From Micromonospora sp. FIMYZ51 (lineage in GTDB: Bacteria; Actinomycetota; Actinomycetes; Mycobacteriales; Micromonosporaceae), in NCBI RefSeq assembly GCF_038246755.1, contig NZ_CP134706.1, forward strand, positions 4,278,001 to 4,342,000: a stretch of DNA of 64,000 nt, in the 5' to 3' direction. The translations under genes were made by a program, and so were the position numbers. The notes under the pieces were generated by a model. That model did not search any database. It was not told where the DNA came from and was given only the letters and a program-made list of their open reading frames with translations. Positions 54,001 to 61,603 of this stretch are shown here, in pieces. Positions within the stretch are counted from its first letter, which is position 1, and each line of letters starts with the position of its first letter.

Positions 54001-55704
54001 GCCCTCGCCGCGCTCGCCGACGTGCCCGGCGGCCCGGCGACGCCGGTGTCGACAGTCGCGTCGCGGCCCGCTGCCCCGGCACGGGTGGCACCGCCGCCCC
54101 GGCCCGGACCGGCGAGATCCACGCCGCCGCCCGGACCGACACCGGCACCGGCAGCGGCAGCGGCAGCACCGATGGGGCCGGTGCCGGCCGGCCGGCGGGC
54201 GGATGCGGTGCTGGCCGAGCACCTGACCACCATGCGGCGGTTCCTGTCGGTAAGCGAGCAGGTGGTGCGGACCTACCTCGGTGACCCGAAGCCGGCCGGC
54301 GGCGGGCGGCAGTGGCGGCTGCTCGGCACGCCGGTGCGCTGGTCGACCGGTCGGGAACTCGTCGCCCGGCGTGCGGTGGACCCGGCGCGCGACGAGTACC
54401 TGCGCGACCACGCCCTGGGCGGGGCGGTCTCCGCGCTCGATCCCGGCCTGCGCGGGCTGGCCGCCATGCCGCTGACGATGAGCCTGGAGATCCTGGCCGA
54501 GGCAGCCGCCCGCCTGGTGCCCGGCCAGACCCTGGTCGGGCTGCGCGACGTACGCGCCCGCACCTGGCTGGCCTGGGACGACCGGCCGCAGACGCTTGAG
54601 GTGAGCGCGCGGCGGCTGGCACCGCAGCACGGCCACGAGCGGGTCGAGGTACGGCTGCGTGCCCTGGACGGCAGCGGCCCGGAGCACCGCCCCGCCGTCG
54701 AGGGCACGGTGCTGTTCGGCGTACGCCATCCGCAGCCGCCACCGGCGCTCGGCCCGCCGCCGGACGCCACCGCGTCCCGGTGGCGGACCGACCAGCTCTA
54801 CACCGACGGCATGTTCCACGGTGCCTGCTGGCAGGGGGTCGCGGCGATGGAGCTGACCGCCCGGCGCGGCTCGGTCGGCCGGCTGCGGGTGCTGCCCCTG
54901 GGCCGGCTGCTGCCCGACGCCCCGGAGCATCCGTTCCTGCTCGATCCGGTGGTGCTGGACGCCGCCGGTCAGGTGATCGGCTTCTGGGCCGCGGAACAGC
55001 TCGACTGCGCGGCGGTGGTCTTCCCCTACGAGGTCGCCGGGCTGGACGTGTGCGGACCGCGCCCGCCGGTCGGGACCCAGCTGCGCTGCACCGCCCGCAC
55101 GGAGCTGGTCGGCGACCGGGTGGTCCGCTCCGACATCGACGTGAGCACCGAGCGGGGCGAGGTCTGGTTGCGCCTGACCGGGTGGGCGGACCGCCGCTTC
55201 GAGCTGCCGTCCGAGCTACGTCCCCTGCTCCTGCCACCGGACCGGGCCGGCCTGTCCCACCCGTGGCCGCAGCCCGGGCTGGGCGACACCGCGACCTGCC
55301 GGCGCGTGTCGGCGATGCCCGGCGGCGACCGGGACTTCTGGCTGCGGGTCTGGGCGACCCGGGTACTCGCGCCCACGGAGCGCCGCCGCTTCGCGGCGCT
55401 GCACCTGCCGGCGGGCCGCCGCAGCGAGTGGCTCGCCGGCCGGACCGCGGCCAAGGAGGCCGTCGCGCAGCTGCTGGCCGACCGGTTCGGCATCCGGCTG
55501 CTGCCGGCCGACATCGAAGTGGTGACGGATCCCGAGGGCCGCCCGCTGGTGCGGGGCGGCTGGCAGCAGGACGTGCCGGCGGTGCCGGTCGTGTCGATCA
55601 CCCACACCCCGGAGGGCGCGGTGGCGGTGGCCACCCTGCCGGAGACCGCCACCGGCTCCTCCGTTGCCGTGCACCACGCCGAAAGGGAGTCCGATGTCCG
55701 CTGA
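51034..55704 (+). CDS. Second lipid-type polyketide synthase KS-AT-DH-PPTase
   Basis: Synthase of 1556 aa starting six bases after the first PKS. A KS (about 35-500) has Cys240 in DAACASS, His375 in EAHGTAT and His415 in SMISHTIPAAG, where Gly before His is replaced by Ser. The AT (about 600-920) has Ser712 in GHSSGEY but lacks the usual HAFH motif (AVHTPRF). An Ala/Pro linker and a helical segment (EHLTTMRRFLSVSEQVVRTY) lead to a hot-dog DH with His1126 in YLRDHALGG. At the C-terminus (about 1435-1556) is a Sfp-type phosphopantetheinyl transferase with WLAGRTAAKEA and SITHT. There is no ACP, so it must use the ACP of the first PKS or the separate ACP. The PPTase can prime them. Confidence 0.94.
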   Translation: MDRRDDKRTQVTEVNAEQVDAEQVDAEQVDADGPPGVAIIGMSCTFPAAPDLATYWSNILRKVDAVTDPPPQAWDSGIYYDPDFADEDKVYCRRGGYLGPLASFDPLAYGVPPVAVGGEPDQWLALRLARDALTDAGCTELPAEVRHRTAVVLGKGTYLNGGNATAIQRGLIVGQTIELLRQLHPGCSVEWLQRLRQELQRVLPPLGPDVVPGLIPNIIVGRIANQLDFMGPTYTVDAACASSLVAVQLAMRDLLAGECDLALAGGSQVWMPVPALNVFCRLGALSPTERILPFDEDADGTLLGEGIGMLVLKRVADAVRDGDRIYAVIRGVGVASDGHAVSVMAPRADGEELALRRAYQQAGVDPRTVGLIEAHGTATPLGDVVEVQALRRVFGHRTAGRPWCALGSVKSMISHTIPAAGVASLIKVALALHQKVLPPTLCRKPNPKLGLDDSPFYLNTETRPWVHGGPQPRRAGVNAFGFGGINAHAVLEEAPGEADPVRLPAWDSEVCVLESDSPRGLAELAAQLAGTLTRAPAPYTLTDVAYSLSTRLGRIERPVRLAVVATSLADLAGKLTKAARRLAEPDCLRIRTVTGSYFAADPLARTGTLAFLFPGEGAQYAGMLADLCLNFPQVREVFDRVDRRHGGAPDGERPSDHIFPRPAFSAAERAAADARLNELDTAVDAVLAANAALLVLAGQLGLRPDGGCLGHSSGEYSAAIATGVLAVRDEARLGRFAARLRALSAQARARDELPHAVLLVVATDRDRAVRLAAEAGGLHLAMDNCPHQVVLVGDRAATDRARELATRAGVLCDELPYDRAVHTPRFAPYAAGLRDVVADLEIAAAHAPLYSGATAAPYPTDPEEVRRLLVEQWVRPVEFRRTVHRLHADGARIFVEVGPRGNLTSFVEDILRGRPFCAVPADLPRRTGTTQLNHLVGILAAEGVAVDPSILYARRGARLVDLTAPEAPLTAHAVVPLATGWPMLRLPAEALAALADVPGGPATPVSTVASRPAAPARVAPPPRPGPARSTPPPGPTPAPAAAAAAPMGPVPAGRRADAVLAEHLTTMRRFLSVSEQVVRTYLGDPKPAGGGRQWRLLGTPVRWSTGRELVARRAVDPARDEYLRDHALGGAVSALDPGLRGLAAMPLTMSLEILAEAAARLVPGQTLVGLRDVRARTWLAWDDRPQTLEVSARRLAPQHGHERVEVRLRALDGSGPEHRPAVEGTVLFGVRHPQPPPALGPPPDATASRWRTDQLYTDGMFHGACWQGVAAMELTARRGSVGRLRVLPLGRLLPDAPEHPFLLDPVVLDAAGQVIGFWAAEQLDCAAVVFPYEVAGLDVCGPRPPVGTQLRCTARTELVGDRVVRSDIDVSTERGEVWLRLTGWADRRFELPSELRPLLLPPDRAGLSHPWPQPGLGDTATCRRVSAMPGGDRDFWLRVWATRVLAPTERRRFAALHLPAGRRSEWLAGRTAAKEAVAQLLADRFGIRLLPADIEVVTDPEGRPLVRGGWQQDVPAVPVVSITHTPEGAVAVATLPETATGSSVAVHHAERESDVR
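51079..51123. repeat. Three exact 15-bp repeats near the start of the second PKS gene
   Basis: GCCGAGCAGGTGGAC occurs three times in a row at 51079-51093, 51094-51108 and 51109-51123 and encodes AEQVD pentapeptides before the KS domain. This may be a variable-length N-terminal docking extension. Confidence 0.9.
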
Positions 55705-55990
55705 CCCACGCATCCTCGCCGATGTCATCGCCCTCGTGGCGGAGCTGGCGGGCGACTGGGAGTACGACGACCCGATCACCCCCGACACCCGGTTCCTCGC
55801 CGACCTGGGCCTCGAATCGCTGGATCTGGTGGTGCTGGGCACCGCGCTCCAGCACCGGCATGGGCCCCTACCGTTCGCCGAGTTCCTCGCTGAGCTGGGC
55901 GAGCGGCCGGTCGACAGCCGGGACGTCACCGTCGCAGAACTCGTGGACTTCCTCAGCGCGCACCAGCCGGTGCCGGGGGGTGCGCTCTGA
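55694..55990 (+). CDS. Stand-alone acyl carrier protein
   Basis: Small acidic carrier protein of 98 aa. The phosphopantetheine attachment site is Ser42 in ADLGLESLDLVVL; FLADLG before it and the C-terminal VAELVDFLSAHQ complete the four-helix ACP. It differs from the LGIDSIKR type of the integrated ACP. The ATG lies inside the end of the PKS gene (11-bp overlap) behind AAAGGGAG, so translation is coupled. It could carry a starter unit or a substrate for the downstream hydrolases. Confidence 0.93.
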   Translation: MSADPRILADVIALVAELAGDWEYDDPITPDTRFLADLGLESLDLVVLGTALQHRHGPLPFAEFLAELGERPVDSRDVTVAELVDFLSAHQPVPGGAL

Positions 55991-57615
55991 TGGTGCAGAC
56001 GCTGCTGATCGGCCTGGACGGGGCCACCTTCACCGTGCTGGATCCGCTGATGCGTACCGGGGTCATGCCGACCCTGCGGGACCTGGCCCAGCGCGGGGTC
56101 CGCGCCCCGCTGCGCAGCGTACTGCCGCCGCTGACCCCACCCGGCTGGACGTCGCTGGTGACCGGGCAGCGTCCGGGCCGCCACGGCGTCTTCGACTTCT
56201 TCCGCAAGGAGTCGGCCGACAGCGAGTACTTCCGGCTCACCACCGCCCAGGACATCGCCACGCCCACGATCTGGTCGCTGGCCAGCGCGTACGGCAAGAA
56301 GGTGGTGGCGCTGAACTTCCCGGTGATGTTTCCGCCACCGGCGGTGCACGGCTACGTGGTGCCCGGCGGCTGGATGCCGTGGCGGCAGTTGCGCCTGGGC
56401 TGTCACCCACCGGACCTCTTCGACCAGCTGCGCGAGCTACCCAGCTTCAACCCCCGGGAGCTGGCGCTGGACATGGCGCTGGAGGCCAAGACGGTGGAGG
56501 GCTGCCCGGACGACGAGTACGCGGACTGGGTGGACCTGCACGTCCGGCGTGAGCAGCGGTGGTTCGAGGTGGCCCGGCATCTGCTGACCCGCGAGCCGGC
56601 CGACCTGGTGGGCGTGGTCTTCGACGGGGTGGACAAGCTCCAGCACCTGTGCTGGCGGTTCCTCGACCCGACCGCACAGGCGACGCCGCAGGCCGGGTGG
56701 GAGGCGGACATCGCGGCGCGCTGCCTGCGGTACTTCCGGGAGTTGGACGGGCACATCGCCGCCCTGCTGGACCTGGCCGGTCCGCAAGCCACCGTCGTGC
56801 TGGCCTCGGACCACGGCTTCGGCCCGACCACCGAGATGTTCTACCTGAACGCCTGGCTCGCCAAGGCCGGCTACCTCGGCTGGGCCGACCACGCCACGCG
56901 CCCGGACGGCACCGCCCCGCGCGTCGGTTTCCACGACATGACCCGGCACGTCCAACTGCTCGACTGGAACCGGACGCTCGCCTACGCGGCGACACCGAGC
57001 AGCCAGGGCATCCACATCGTCGCCCGGGAACCCGGCACCGACCGGCCGCTGCCGGCGCGGCGGCGCCGACAGATCCGGGACGACCTGATCGCCGATCTGC
57101 GCGCCGCCCGGCATCCGGTCACCGGCGACCCGCTCATCGCGCGCGTCTGGGCCGCCGAGGAGGCGTTCGCCGGACCGTTCCAGGAGCTCGCACCGGACGT
57201 CTCCATCGAGCTGTACGACGGTGCCGCGATCTCGATCCTGCGGTCCGACACGGTGATCCGGCCGCATCCCCAGCCCAAGGGCAACCACCGGTGGGAAGGC
57301 ATCTTCCTGGCCTGCGGCCCGTCGATCCGCTCCGGGCTGACCGCACCGGAGCTGTCGATCGTGGACGTCGCACCTCTCGTGCTGCACAGCCTGGGCGTGC
57401 CGGTCCCCGACGACCTGGACGGCCGGCTGCCGGCGGCGGTGCTCGTGCCGGGCGCGGCCACCGCGCAACCCGCGCCGCCCACCGCTGCACCACCGCTCGT
57501 CCCGCCCCCGGCGCAGCCGGCGGCAGCGGAGTCGGCGGCGGCCGAGCCAGCCTACGACAGCGACTCGGAACTCGTGATCGTCTCGCGCCTACGGGCGCTC
57601 GGATATCTGGACTGA
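55990..57615 (+). CDS. Alkaline-phosphatase-superfamily phosphodiesterase-like hydrolase 2
   Basis: Hydrolase of 541 aa related to the minus-strand gene at 41212-42597. Metal-site elements: LLIGLDGATFTV, nucleophile Thr in LPPLTPPGWTSLVTGQRPG, VVFDGVDKLQHLCWR, VLASDHGFGPT and GNHRWEGIFLACG. A Pro/Ala tail precedes a terminal SELVIVSRLRALGYLD, a C-terminal pattern seen in cytoplasmic members of the superfamily. Its ATG shares one base with the ACP stop (TGATG). It may cleave or transfer a phosphodiester or phosphoryl group in the pathway; the substrate is unknown. Confidence 0.9.
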   Translation: MVQTLLIGLDGATFTVLDPLMRTGVMPTLRDLAQRGVRAPLRSVLPPLTPPGWTSLVTGQRPGRHGVFDFFRKESADSEYFRLTTAQDIATPTIWSLASAYGKKVVALNFPVMFPPPAVHGYVVPGGWMPWRQLRLGCHPPDLFDQLRELPSFNPRELALDMALEAKTVEGCPDDEYADWVDLHVRREQRWFEVARHLLTREPADLVGVVFDGVDKLQHLCWRFLDPTAQATPQAGWEADIAARCLRYFRELDGHIAALLDLAGPQATVVLASDHGFGPTTEMFYLNAWLAKAGYLGWADHATRPDGTAPRVGFHDMTRHVQLLDWNRTLAYAATPSSQGIHIVAREPGTDRPLPARRRRQIRDDLIADLRAARHPVTGDPLIARVWAAEEAFAGPFQELAPDVSIELYDGAAISILRSDTVIRPHPQPKGNHRWEGIFLACGPSIRSGLTAPELSIVDVAPLVLHSLGVPVPDDLDGRLPAAVLVPGAATAQPAPPTAAPPLVPPPAQPAAAESAAAEPAYDSDSELVIVSRLRALGYLD

Positions 57616-57627
57616 CGGAGGGCTGAC

Positions 57628-58479
57628 ATGCCGAAGGTATCCCTTCCGAGCGGAATCAGGCTGCACTATCAGCGGATCGGCTCCGGGCCCGACGTGGTCA
57701 TGGTGCACGGCCTCACCGGCAACCTCGCGGTCTGGCACCTGCGCATCGCGTCCCTGCTTGTCGACCGCTTCCGGCTGCTCACCTACGACCTGCGCGGGCA
57801 CGGCTACAGCGACATGCCGCCCGCCGGTTACAGCCTCGACCAGATGGCCACCGACCTGCTCGACCTGCTGGACGCGCTCAACATCGAGCGGCCGTACGTC
57901 GTCGGGCACAGCTTCGGTGCGGACATCGCCCTCTACTTCGCCCACCACCATCCCGAACGGGTCCGCGCCGTGGTCGCCATCGAAGCCGTCCTGCCGGCCA
58001 TGATGTACCTGCGGGCCGGGGACGACTGGCAGGGCTGGGCGGACTGGGCGGACGTGCTGGAACGCTCCGGTCATCCGGTTCCGCCGGAGCGTCGTACCGA
58101 CCTGGGTTATCTGCTGCGGCTGAGTCTCAAGGTGCCGAAACGGTGGGGGCCGTTGCAGGGCCTGCCGCGCAATCCCGCGCCGTTTTTGCGGCTGCTCGAC
58201 GGCACCAGCATGGCGACCGAGGTCGCGCAGGTCGGCGGGCTGCCGGCGGAGGCCATCCCGGAGATCCGCAGCAGCGTCACCCTCGTCTACTGCGAGGGCT
58301 CCGCCCTGCTGGGGACCTTCGACTATCTGCGCGAGCGGCTGCCGGACGTGCATCCCGTGCTGCTGCCGCGCACCGACTGGGGACATTTCGGGCCGCTTGA
58401 GCAGCCGGACGAGGTGGCCCGACACATCCTCGGCGCCCTCGATCGCGCCGAACCGTCGACCGCGACCGCGCAGGGCTGA
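57628..58479 (+). CDS. Alpha/beta hydrolase (possible releasing thioesterase)
   Basis: Hydrolase of 283 aa with an alpha/beta fold. The oxyanion region is VVMVHGLTGN, the nucleophile elbow VVGHSFGAD has Ser95, and the catalytic His is in DWGHFGPLE near residue 254. The LTYDLRGHGYSDMPPAGYSL segment is typical of the family. No discrete thioesterase domain exists in either PKS, so this enzyme could release the acyl chain; it could also be an ester hydrolase acting later. It lies 12 bases after the hydrolase gene in the same operon. Confidence 0.88.
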   Translation: MPKVSLPSGIRLHYQRIGSGPDVVMVHGLTGNLAVWHLRIASLLVDRFRLLTYDLRGHGYSDMPPAGYSLDQMATDLLDLLDALNIERPYVVGHSFGADIALYFAHHHPERVRAVVAIEAVLPAMMYLRAGDDWQGWADWADVLERSGHPVPPERRTDLGYLLRLSLKVPKRWGPLQGLPRNPAPFLRLLDGTSMATEVAQVGGLPAEAIPEIRSSVTLVYCEGSALLGTFDYLRERLPDVHPVLLPRTDWGHFGPLEQPDEVARHILGALDRAEPSTATAQG

Positions 58480-58482
58480 GCC

Positions 58483-59421
58483 ATGCGCGGACGATCTCAG
58501 CAGCGCAGGACCGGCCCGGTCCTGGTGACCGGCGCGTCCGCCGGACTGGGCCTGGAAACGGCACTGTACCTGGCGGAGCAGGACCTGCCGGTGTACGCGA
58601 CGGTACGTGACGACGCCGCCCGCTCCGACGTCCTGCGGGCGGCGGCCGACCGCAACGTCGCGCTGCGCGTACTGCGGCTGGACCTGACCGATCCGGCAAG
58701 CATCGACCAGGCCGTACGCACCGTGCTCGACGAGGCGGGCGAGATCTACGCCCTGGTCAACAACGGCGGCGTCGGGCTGCGCGGCTGTCTGGAGGACCTG
58801 TCGGACGACGAGATCCGGCACCTGTTCGAGACGAACGTGCTCGGCACCCTGGCCGTGACCCGGGCGGTGTTGCCGCACATGCGCGCCGCGGGCCGGGGCC
58901 GGGTGGTGACCATCTCGTCGGTGGGCGGACGGATCTCGTCCTTCGGGGTCGGCGCGTACTGCGCCACCAAGTTCGCCCAGGAGGGCCTCGGCGAAGCGCT
59001 GGCCCTGGAGTTGGCCCCGTTCGGGATCCGGTCGGTGCTCATCGAACCGGGGATGATCAAGACGACCCGGTGGACCACGAACCGGGCGACCTCGGCCGGT
59101 GCGCTGGATCCGCGCAGCCCGTACCGGGAGATGTTTCTCGCCGCCGAGGAGTTGGCGGACCGGATCGTCGGTCGAAGCCGAACCCGCCCGGTCGACGTGG
59201 CAAAGGCCGTGCAGCGCGCGATCACCGCCGAGCGCCCGAGGATGCGCTACGTCGTCGGCCGGCCGGCGTCCGTGGTGATCCGGATGCGCCGGTTCCTGCC
59301 GGAGCCGCTTTTCGAACGCGTCTACTTCGGCCCGTTCCTGCGGCGGCTGGAACGGGCGCGGACCAACGGCGCGCCGCCACCGGCCGGGGAGCGCCGGGCC
59401 GGCGCGCGAGGAGGTGTGTGA
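58483..59421 (+). CDS. Short-chain dehydrogenase/reductase
   Basis: NAD(P)-dependent oxidoreductase of 312 aa. The cofactor-binding TGASAGLGLE is at about 16-25, the NNGGVG loop follows, and catalytic Ser (TISSVGGRISS) and Tyr-Lys (YCATKFAQEG) are present. C-terminal residues after about 240 are helical and basic, as in SDRs acting on membrane lipids. It starts three bases after the hydrolase stop. A role in reducing a keto group of the lipid chain, or oxidising a hydroxyl, is plausible. Confidence 0.9.
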   Translation: MRGRSQQRRTGPVLVTGASAGLGLETALYLAEQDLPVYATVRDDAARSDVLRAAADRNVALRVLRLDLTDPASIDQAVRTVLDEAGEIYALVNNGGVGLRGCLEDLSDDEIRHLFETNVLGTLAVTRAVLPHMRAAGRGRVVTISSVGGRISSFGVGAYCATKFAQEGLGEALALELAPFGIRSVLIEPGMIKTTRWTTNRATSAGALDPRSPYREMFLAAEELADRIVGRSRTRPVDVAKAVQRAITAERPRMRYVVGRPASVVIRMRRFLPEPLFERVYFGPFLRRLERARTNGAPPPAGERRAGARGGV

Positions 59422-60734
59422 TGGGCCGGTTCCTGGTCACCTGCTGGCCGTTCGAGGGGCACGTGTTCCCGCAGTTGAGCATCGCCGTGGCGCTGCGCGA
59501 GCGGGGCCACGAGGTGGCCTTCTACACCGGTCAGACCGCCCGGTCCACGATCGAGCAGGCCGGCTTCCCGGTCTTTCCCTTCGACCGGCTCGCGGCGGAT
59601 CACTGGCACGCCGTACAGGAGATGGAACGGGAACGCGACACCCGTCGCCAGTCGCGCCGGGTGGCGTACCAGGCGTTCCGGCACTGGTTGGTGGAGTCGA
59701 TCCCCGACCAGGTGGCCGACCTCGAACCGCTGCTGCACCGCTGGCAACCCGACGTGCTGGTCACCGACCTGTCCATGTGGGCACCAATCGTGATCCTCTG
59801 GCAACGCGACCACATCCCCGTCGCCCTCTCCAGCACGATGATGGGCCCGATGATCCCCGGACCCGACGCACCACCCTGGGGATTCGGACTCACCCCCGCC
59901 CACAACACCTGGACCCGACTACGCAACCACACCCTCAACCGACTCACCGACCTCGCCGCCACCGGCGTACGCCGCCGCATCGACACCATCCGCGCCGAAC
60001 ACGACCTACCCCCACTCGGCCAATCAGTGAACGCCTTCACCGCCCAACTACCCCTCTACCTCGTCGGCAACATCCCCCAACTCGACCACAACCGCACCGA
60101 CCTACCCCCCACCGTCCACTACGTCGGCCCCTGCATCTGGCACCCACCCACCACCCACACCGACACCACCTGGCTCGACACCATCCCCACCGACACACCC
60201 TGGATCCACGTGACGGAGGGGACCTCCCACCATCAACCGGAGCCCTTCCTGCTCCGGGCGGCGGTACGCGGACTCGCCGGAGAGCCCGTCGAAGTCATCG
60301 CCACCACCGGCGCCCACCGCGACCCCGACACCCTCGACCTCGGCCCCACCGCACCCAACATCCACCTCACCCGCTGGCTCAGCCACACCCACCTCCTCCC
60401 CCGCTGCGCCGCCGTCATCACCACCGGCGGGCCCGCGACCATCATGGCCGCCCTCCAACACGGCAAACCCCTCATCATCACCCCCACCACCTGGGACAAA
60501 CCCGACAACGCCCGCCGCATCACCAACGCCGGCCTCGGCATCCACCTCAACCCCAAACACTGCACCCCCCACACCCTGCGCACCGCCGTCCAAGAACTCC
60601 TCACCAACCCCACCTACCACCACAACGCCCACACCATCGCCCAACAACTCGCCACCACCAACGGCCCCACCCACGCCGCCCACCTCCTCGAAAACCTCAC
60701 CACCCACCGCAGGACGGAGGCGTCCCGGCCATGA
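59421..60734 (+). CDS. UGT/MGT-family glycosyltransferase 1
   Basis: Glycosyltransferase of 437 aa with GT-B fold (family GT1-like). The N-terminal acceptor domain has the catalytic-type His in FEGHVFPQLSIA. The C-terminal donor domain has WLSHTHLLPRCAAVITTGG and QHGKPLIITPTTWDKPDNAR; the usual HGG donor motif reads TGG here. About two thirds of the coding sequence is C-rich on the sense strand, unlike its neighbours, and two blocks are almost identical to the second glycosyltransferase. It shares one base with the SDR stop. The sugar and acceptor are unknown, but a lipid alcohol made by the PKSs is the natural acceptor. Confidence 0.92.
   Translation: MGRFLVTCWPFEGHVFPQLSIAVALRERGHEVAFYTGQTARSTIEQAGFPVFPFDRLAADHWHAVQEMERERDTRRQSRRVAYQAFRHWLVESIPDQVADLEPLLHRWQPDVLVTDLSMWAPIVILWQRDHIPVALSSTMMGPMIPGPDAPPWGFGLTPAHNTWTRLRNHTLNRLTDLAATGVRRRIDTIRAEHDLPPLGQSVNAFTAQLPLYLVGNIPQLDHNRTDLPPTVHYVGPCIWHPPTTHTDTTWLDTIPTDTPWIHVTEGTSHHQPEPFLLRAAVRGLAGEPVEVIATTGAHRDPDTLDLGPTAPNIHLTRWLSHTHLLPRCAAVITTGGPATIMAALQHGKPLIITPTTWDKPDNARRITNAGLGIHLNPKHCTPHTLRTAVQELLTNPTYHHNAHTIAQQLATTNGPTHAAHLLENLTTHRRTEASRP
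59939..60211 (+). repeat. Block A: 273-bp exact duplication shared with the second GT gene
   Basis: Read base by base, 59939-60211 is identical to 62124-62396. It covers the end of the acceptor domain and the inter-domain linker. No mismatch was found, although the flanking parts of the two genes differ clearly. This is a sign of gene conversion or very recent duplication. Confidence 0.88.
60294..60717 (+). repeat. Block B: 424-bp near-exact duplication shared with the second GT gene
   Basis: 60294-60717 matches 62476-62899 with about three differences (GCC/ACC in the Ala/Thr-His codon and GGGCCC/GGAGCC in TGGPAT/TGGAAT). It covers most of the sugar-donor domain up to the C-terminus. It is separated from block A by a divergent patch of about 80 bases. 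Confidence 0.88.
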
Positions 60735-61603
60735 CCACACAGGACCCGACCCGCACGACCGCACCGCAGCCGCGCCAGCAGACCCCGGTGGGCGTACGCA
60801 CCGGCGGATCGGCCGGCGCGGGTGGCGGCTCCGCGCCGACCGCGCCGGAGCGTGGCCGGCCCCGCCTGCTCTCGTACGTCGCCCGGTGGGGCCGGACCCG
60901 GCGCTGGCTGCCGCCCGAGGCGCGACTGGTGCTGGACGTGGGAGCCGCGTTCGGTTACGGCACGGCCGCGGTGCAGGGCCGCAGCCGCCATCGGCGGGTC
61001 GTCGGGGTCGAGCGGGACCCGACGCACGTGGCGGAGGCGGCCCGCCGTCTGCCGCACATCGAGATCATCTGCGCGGACGCCGCAGCGCTGCCCTTTCCCG
61101 ACGGCTCCGTCGACGCCGTCGTCCTGCTGGACGTCATCGAACACGTCGCGGACCCGCCGGCCGTGCTCGCCGAGGCGTACCGGGTGCTTCGTGCCGGCGG
61201 CTGGCTGGTGGTCAGCGTGCCGCACCGTGGCCTGCTGGCACCGCTGGACTCGATGAACGTGTACCCGGCGCTTCGCCGGCGCAGACCGTCGTGGCTGCCG
61301 CTGGAGTCTGCCGAAGGCTCGGACGCCGGCCACCACCAGCACTTCACCCTCGACGAGGTGCGGCGGATCCTGGGCCCGCGGTTCGCGGTGGACCGGGTGG
61401 CGCGTACCGGCCTGGGGCTGGCCGAGGTGTACCACCTGGCCATTCTGGTGGTCTTCAAGGGCCTGCTCCGCTGGCCCCGGGTGTACCAGGTGCTGCTGCT
61501 GGGCCACCTGGCCGCGTACGTGCTGGACGATCTGCTGCCGCTCGGCCGGGCCAGCTACTACCTGACGGTGCGGGCGTGCGCGGTCGGCGGGGGTGCGGGC
61601 TGA
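60731..61603 (+). CDS. Class I SAM-dependent methyltransferase
   Basis: Methyltransferase of 290 aa. A disordered Thr/Gly/Pro-rich N-terminus (about 1-45) precedes the Rossmann fold with motif I VLDVGAAFGYGTAAV (about 67-81), ERDPTHVAEA, CADAAALPFPDGSVDAVV and DVIEHVADP. The C-terminus is hydrophobic (YHLAILVVFKGLL, VLLLGHLAAYVLDDLL), which suggests membrane association and a lipid substrate. It overlaps the first GT stop by 4 bp and shares a base with the second GT start, so it sits exactly between the two glycosyltransferases. O-methylation of a sugar or lipid hydroxyl is a fair guess. Confidence 0.9.
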   Translation: MTTQDPTRTTAPQPRQQTPVGVRTGGSAGAGGGSAPTAPERGRPRLLSYVARWGRTRRWLPPEARLVLDVGAAFGYGTAAVQGRSRHRRVVGVERDPTHVAEAARRLPHIEIICADAAALPFPDGSVDAVVLLDVIEHVADPPAVLAEAYRVLRAGGWLVVSVPHRGLLAPLDSMNVYPALRRRRPSWLPLESAEGSDAGHHQHFTLDEVRRILGPRFAVDRVARTGLGLAEVYHLAILVVFKGLLRWPRVYQVLLLGHLAAYVLDDLLPLGRASYYLTVRACAVGGGAG

